A stretch of 64,000 nt of DNA from Drosophila pseudoobscura. Lineage: Eukaryota; Arthropoda; Insecta; Diptera; Drosophilidae. The stretch is taken from assembly GCF_009870125.1 (NCBI RefSeq), contig NC_046681.1, positions 14,645,001 through 14,709,000 of the forward strand, written 5' to 3'. This document shows, in pieces, positions 61,163-64,000 of this stretch (within the stretch, counting starts at the first letter, position 1; each line of letters opens with the position of its first letter). The notes beneath the pieces were generated by a model. It saw only the letters and a program-made list of their open reading frames with translations. It did not search any database and was not told where the DNA came from. Made by a program: the position numbers and the translations under genes.

Positions 61163-62186
61163 CTGCGATGACGACAATAAAACGTCAACTTAATTAAGTG
61201 ACACAAGTGCTTCAGGTTGTTGCTGTTGTTGTTGTTGTTGTACCTACCTGCGCCTGTGCCTGTGCCTGGCTAAGTAATCACTGATTCATGCTTTTCATAT
61301 AAATATATTAAATTTATCATAAATACTATCCTCTAAGGAAAATGTGCAATACAATGCCACGAATTTTCATAATGAATTATGATATTGCAGACTTTTTGTA
61401 CTACTACAAATAAAATACATTACTTTTAGTTTTCTGTGAATTTAGTTATAGAATTTTGTTGAATTTTTAAGTGCTTTAATGCTGGTTTAGAAGACATAAA
61501 ATATGTAAATCTCTTTGTAGCACATCACCGCATGGGAGAAACGTTACCCGTTCAAGAATTTTAATTTTTGAAAAAAGGATTTTGGAAAATTGTTGCTGAA
61601 AAGTGGAAGAGAGATAATTAAAATAAACTAAAGTAGGCAAATTCTTTCACAGCCCTTAGGCCCAAACATTTTCACTTACATTTCGCCGAGAGTGTAAATA
61701 TTAAAATCAAAGTTTTTTCACTTACATTTTGAGATTAATGGGTAAATATTTGATCTAAATATATTTTATATTTGAACGAAATATATTTTATATTTCAATT
61801 AAATTTATATAATTAATTTTATATCGAAAACTATATACTTGAACTATCAAAAATATGAATTTAATTGTAAATCTTCTGTTTACAAATCACAAATATATTC
61901 TCTATTATTCTTTCTCAATATATCTCTTCGTTTCATACCTCTTTCTTAACATTTTATATCTTATTCATTTGATATTTATGTATAAATCATTGGAAATTCT
62001 CCAAATATTGAAGTGAAAGCAGAGCTTCAAACGAATGCGATACTTCCTACTTGTAAGCCATACCATATCAAATTCATTCCTTGTTATCTGCACCCTGTCC
62101 CTGCCCCTGTGTGCAGCCCGCATATCATACATATAGTAGTTACATGGGATCTCAGTTCCATCTGCATAACACTCTCTGAGACAGAG

Positions 62187-62213
62187 ACCGATACCGATAC
62201 CGATACCGATACG
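62187..62213. repeat. ACCGAT hexanucleotide repeat
   Basis: About four consecutive copies of ACCGAT, after which GAGACCGAGATACC-type variants continue. Confidence 0.85.
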
Positions 62214-63067
62214 GAGAGACCGAGATACCGAGAGACCAAGTGCGAGTGAGCAACAGAGAGTCTATGCCTATGACTGTGGGATATCAATGACAAATCAGGG
62301 CGTGACAAATCGCCTAATTGCAAAGCAAACCGCCGCCGTAGCAGCAACGGCCTTGCCTGCCCTCGCCCCTCGCACAATTCCGTTTTCCCCCAAGCCTTCC
62401 CTTAGAGCGATAAAAATGCAAAATTATAATTAGACAGCGATTAGCCAATGGCTCCATGCGATTGCGCATTTTATGCAGGCGGTCTTCGTTCCCGTTCCCC
62501 CTCCAAGAACGCATTCGGTCTGTGATTGAATTACACTAAGCGAAAATGCGGGTGAGGAATACCAAGAATTGTCAGGGGCCTCCTCTAGGGAGGAAGTATT
62601 ACGAAGATAAACTTGAACTTTAGCTGGACTCAGGGGACTGAGAGACTGAGCTCTGAGGTCTGAGGCCTGAGAGATCTTTGCCATGGATTAGAATTTGCGA
62701 CTAGGAATTTTATTGGTGATTATGATAATATGCATTGTTATCTTTCGGGTCATATTGTTTTTGCCTTACGAGCAGAGAGCGAGAGGACTGTTTGTTTAGC
62801 CCTTTATTGCCCAAAAACGGGCGATAGCTGCATCCGTTCGAGGATTTGCGAGGCGTGGATTTTAGAGGTTCATTATCCATACAGCCTGCAGGTATGCCGA
62901 TCCGATCCGATCCATGTCACCTTATCCAAAGCGAAGGTTGTTTTCTTTCGGGGTTTTCCCACTTTTCCGGTGCAGGTGCACTGCCATCCTCCTACTGTCA
63001 GGCTTAGCCCCGGAGGTCGGATCGGATCGGGTCTGCCGCCAGGCAGTCTGACAATTTGCATGTGCCC

Positions 63068-63088
63068 CGTGTGTGTGTGTGTGTGTGT
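63068..63088. repeat. TG dinucleotide microsatellite
   Basis: About ten GT units in gene-free DNA. A CCACA pentanucleotide run follows at 63448-63474. Confidence 0.85.
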
Positions 63089-64000
63089 CTTTGTGACTGT
63101 CAACCATGTCCGCTGTGCCCTTAAATGTACCATTTACCTGTGCCTATATCTGTACTGCTCTCTCTGCCTCGTAATTCATCGTCGTGGCTATCGATCAAAT
63201 TCTTACGCATGCCACACACATCCATCAAATTTTGGAATCCAAAAAAAAGACATACCAGTCAAATGGTTACTGCTGTGGGGCCCCACAACTAATTGGATTT
63301 TTGTCAACTAATCCGATTTGTTGATGTACTCGCATCTAGGAAATGTACGAGTGAGCAGCTCCCTCCATCGTCTCAAGATTGGTTACAGTTTTAGGCTTAT
63401 GAATCAACTCGATTTCGTGTTGCATGTCTCACTTGGTTAACCTACATTCCACACCACACCACACCACACAACACGGAAATGTGTCAAAATAGGGCCGGAG
63501 TACACAGACACACTCGAAATATACAGACAGACACTCGACAGACAGACAGTCCAACAGTAATGGCATTTGTTTGCTAACTTTTTGGCCATTGCAATGCATT
63601 GTTCAAAGTTTAATTAGTTGTTGGGCTTAATATTTCTATCTATGTATCTTTGCAGCCAACAATTGACTGAAGGCGAGAGTGTTTCGTGTGTGTTTCACAT
63701 TTTAGTAGTAGAAAAGTTGCCAAAATAGTTAAAATCCCAAAATTTGTCTCGATCTTCAAGCCTTAAAATTAATCAAAACATTGCATAAAATTATAGTATC
63801 AACCGAATATAAAATAAACTATTATGGTTAATTAATGAACTTAGCCCAAAAAAAAAAAAACCCCCAACACAAAGCCACACAGAAAAACTCTCACGATACC
63901 ATCGAACCGCTGACTCAGCTGCAGGCCCCACCAAAAAAAAAAAAAAAACAAAAAACAAATACAAAATCTTGTTAAACGCGTGATTAGCTCTTAATTTTAA

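Larger units (their letters stand above)
52000..64000. other. Gene-free flank, right part 3
   Basis: No supported gene is present. It holds GC-richer DNA at 55700-56300 with frames on both strands but no domain, a dispersed repeat (58330-58412), a transposon-like stretch (58575-58750), a TA run (60249-60288), CTG and TTG repeats (61141-61241), an AT-rich stretch (61280-61990), ACCGAT units (62187-62213), a TG run (63068-63088) and CCACA units (63448-63474). Three exon-like or splice-like candidates on either strand are listed separately. Confidence 0.5.

Noticed and set aside
11690..61252. Scattered CAGGTAG (Zelda-type) heptamers at about 11690, 42676, 45801, 50864 and 61246
   Set aside because: About five sites in 64 kb is no more than chance, and they are not clustered.
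62730..63311. 193-codon plus-strand frame
   Set aside because: Contains the TG microsatellite read as CVCVCV and has no family resemblance.
1..64000. tRNA, rRNA, snRNA or well-known microRNA genes
   Set aside because: Reading for T-loop GGTTCRA motifs and for familiar microRNA seeds found none I could support. A covariance-model scan would be needed to exclude them.

Overview
The window reads as nuclear DNA of a fruit fly (Drosophila, possibly the obscura group; the group-level guess is weak). The reasons are short introns of 60-80 bp with GTRAGT/YAG borders in the one spliced gene, three remnants that match what I know of the fly INE-1/DINE-1 element (inverted TATACCC ends, a GGAC-rich run, the characteristic stretch around the CTCTTATAG block), abundant CA/CAG/GAT microsatellites, and a fly-type ABCA transporter. 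There is no bacterial or organellar gene and no CRISPR.

Only about 12 kb (16.4-28.2 kb) holds genes I can defend, and all are on the minus strand. Three intronless genes at 16.4-19.0 kb and a fourth at 27.3-28.2 kb encode divergent seven-span membrane proteins of the TMBIM/Lifeguard (Bax inhibitor-1-like) superfamily. They share two private motifs, GAxxPxxx[VL]P[GN] and [HN][DG]Rxx. Between the third and fourth sits a complete eight-exon ABCA-type full ABC transporter. I reconstructed it as 1646 codons with both ATPase sites intact. Directly upstream of it is a broken, cysteine-rich fragment that resembles the Diedel family of secreted immune modulators. The block made of the ABCA gene and the Diedel-like relic is bracketed by two INE-1-type remnants in the same orientation. 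A third INE-1 remnant, folded as an inverted repeat, lies in the largest ABCA intron.

The flanks (1-16.3 kb and 28.3-64 kb) contain no open frame I can tie to a protein family. They look like intergenic or long-intron DNA: microsatellites, AT-rich islands, GAGA-rich tracts, YY1/PHO-like motif pairs, a decayed Helitron zinc-finger fragment at 7.7-8.0 kb, and a short dispersed repeat present at 11.05 and 58.35 kb. A few stretches have exon-like borders (15.44, 57.30 and 61.04 kb) or fused 3'/5' splice motifs (59.08 kb). These are offered only as candidates.

Functionally, the gene cluster is membrane-centred: a lipid-type ABCA pump embedded in a small array of TMBIM-like channels or regulators. 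The four TMBIM proteins lack the paired aspartates of the canonical family, so their ion-leak function is doubtful and they may have taken on another role.
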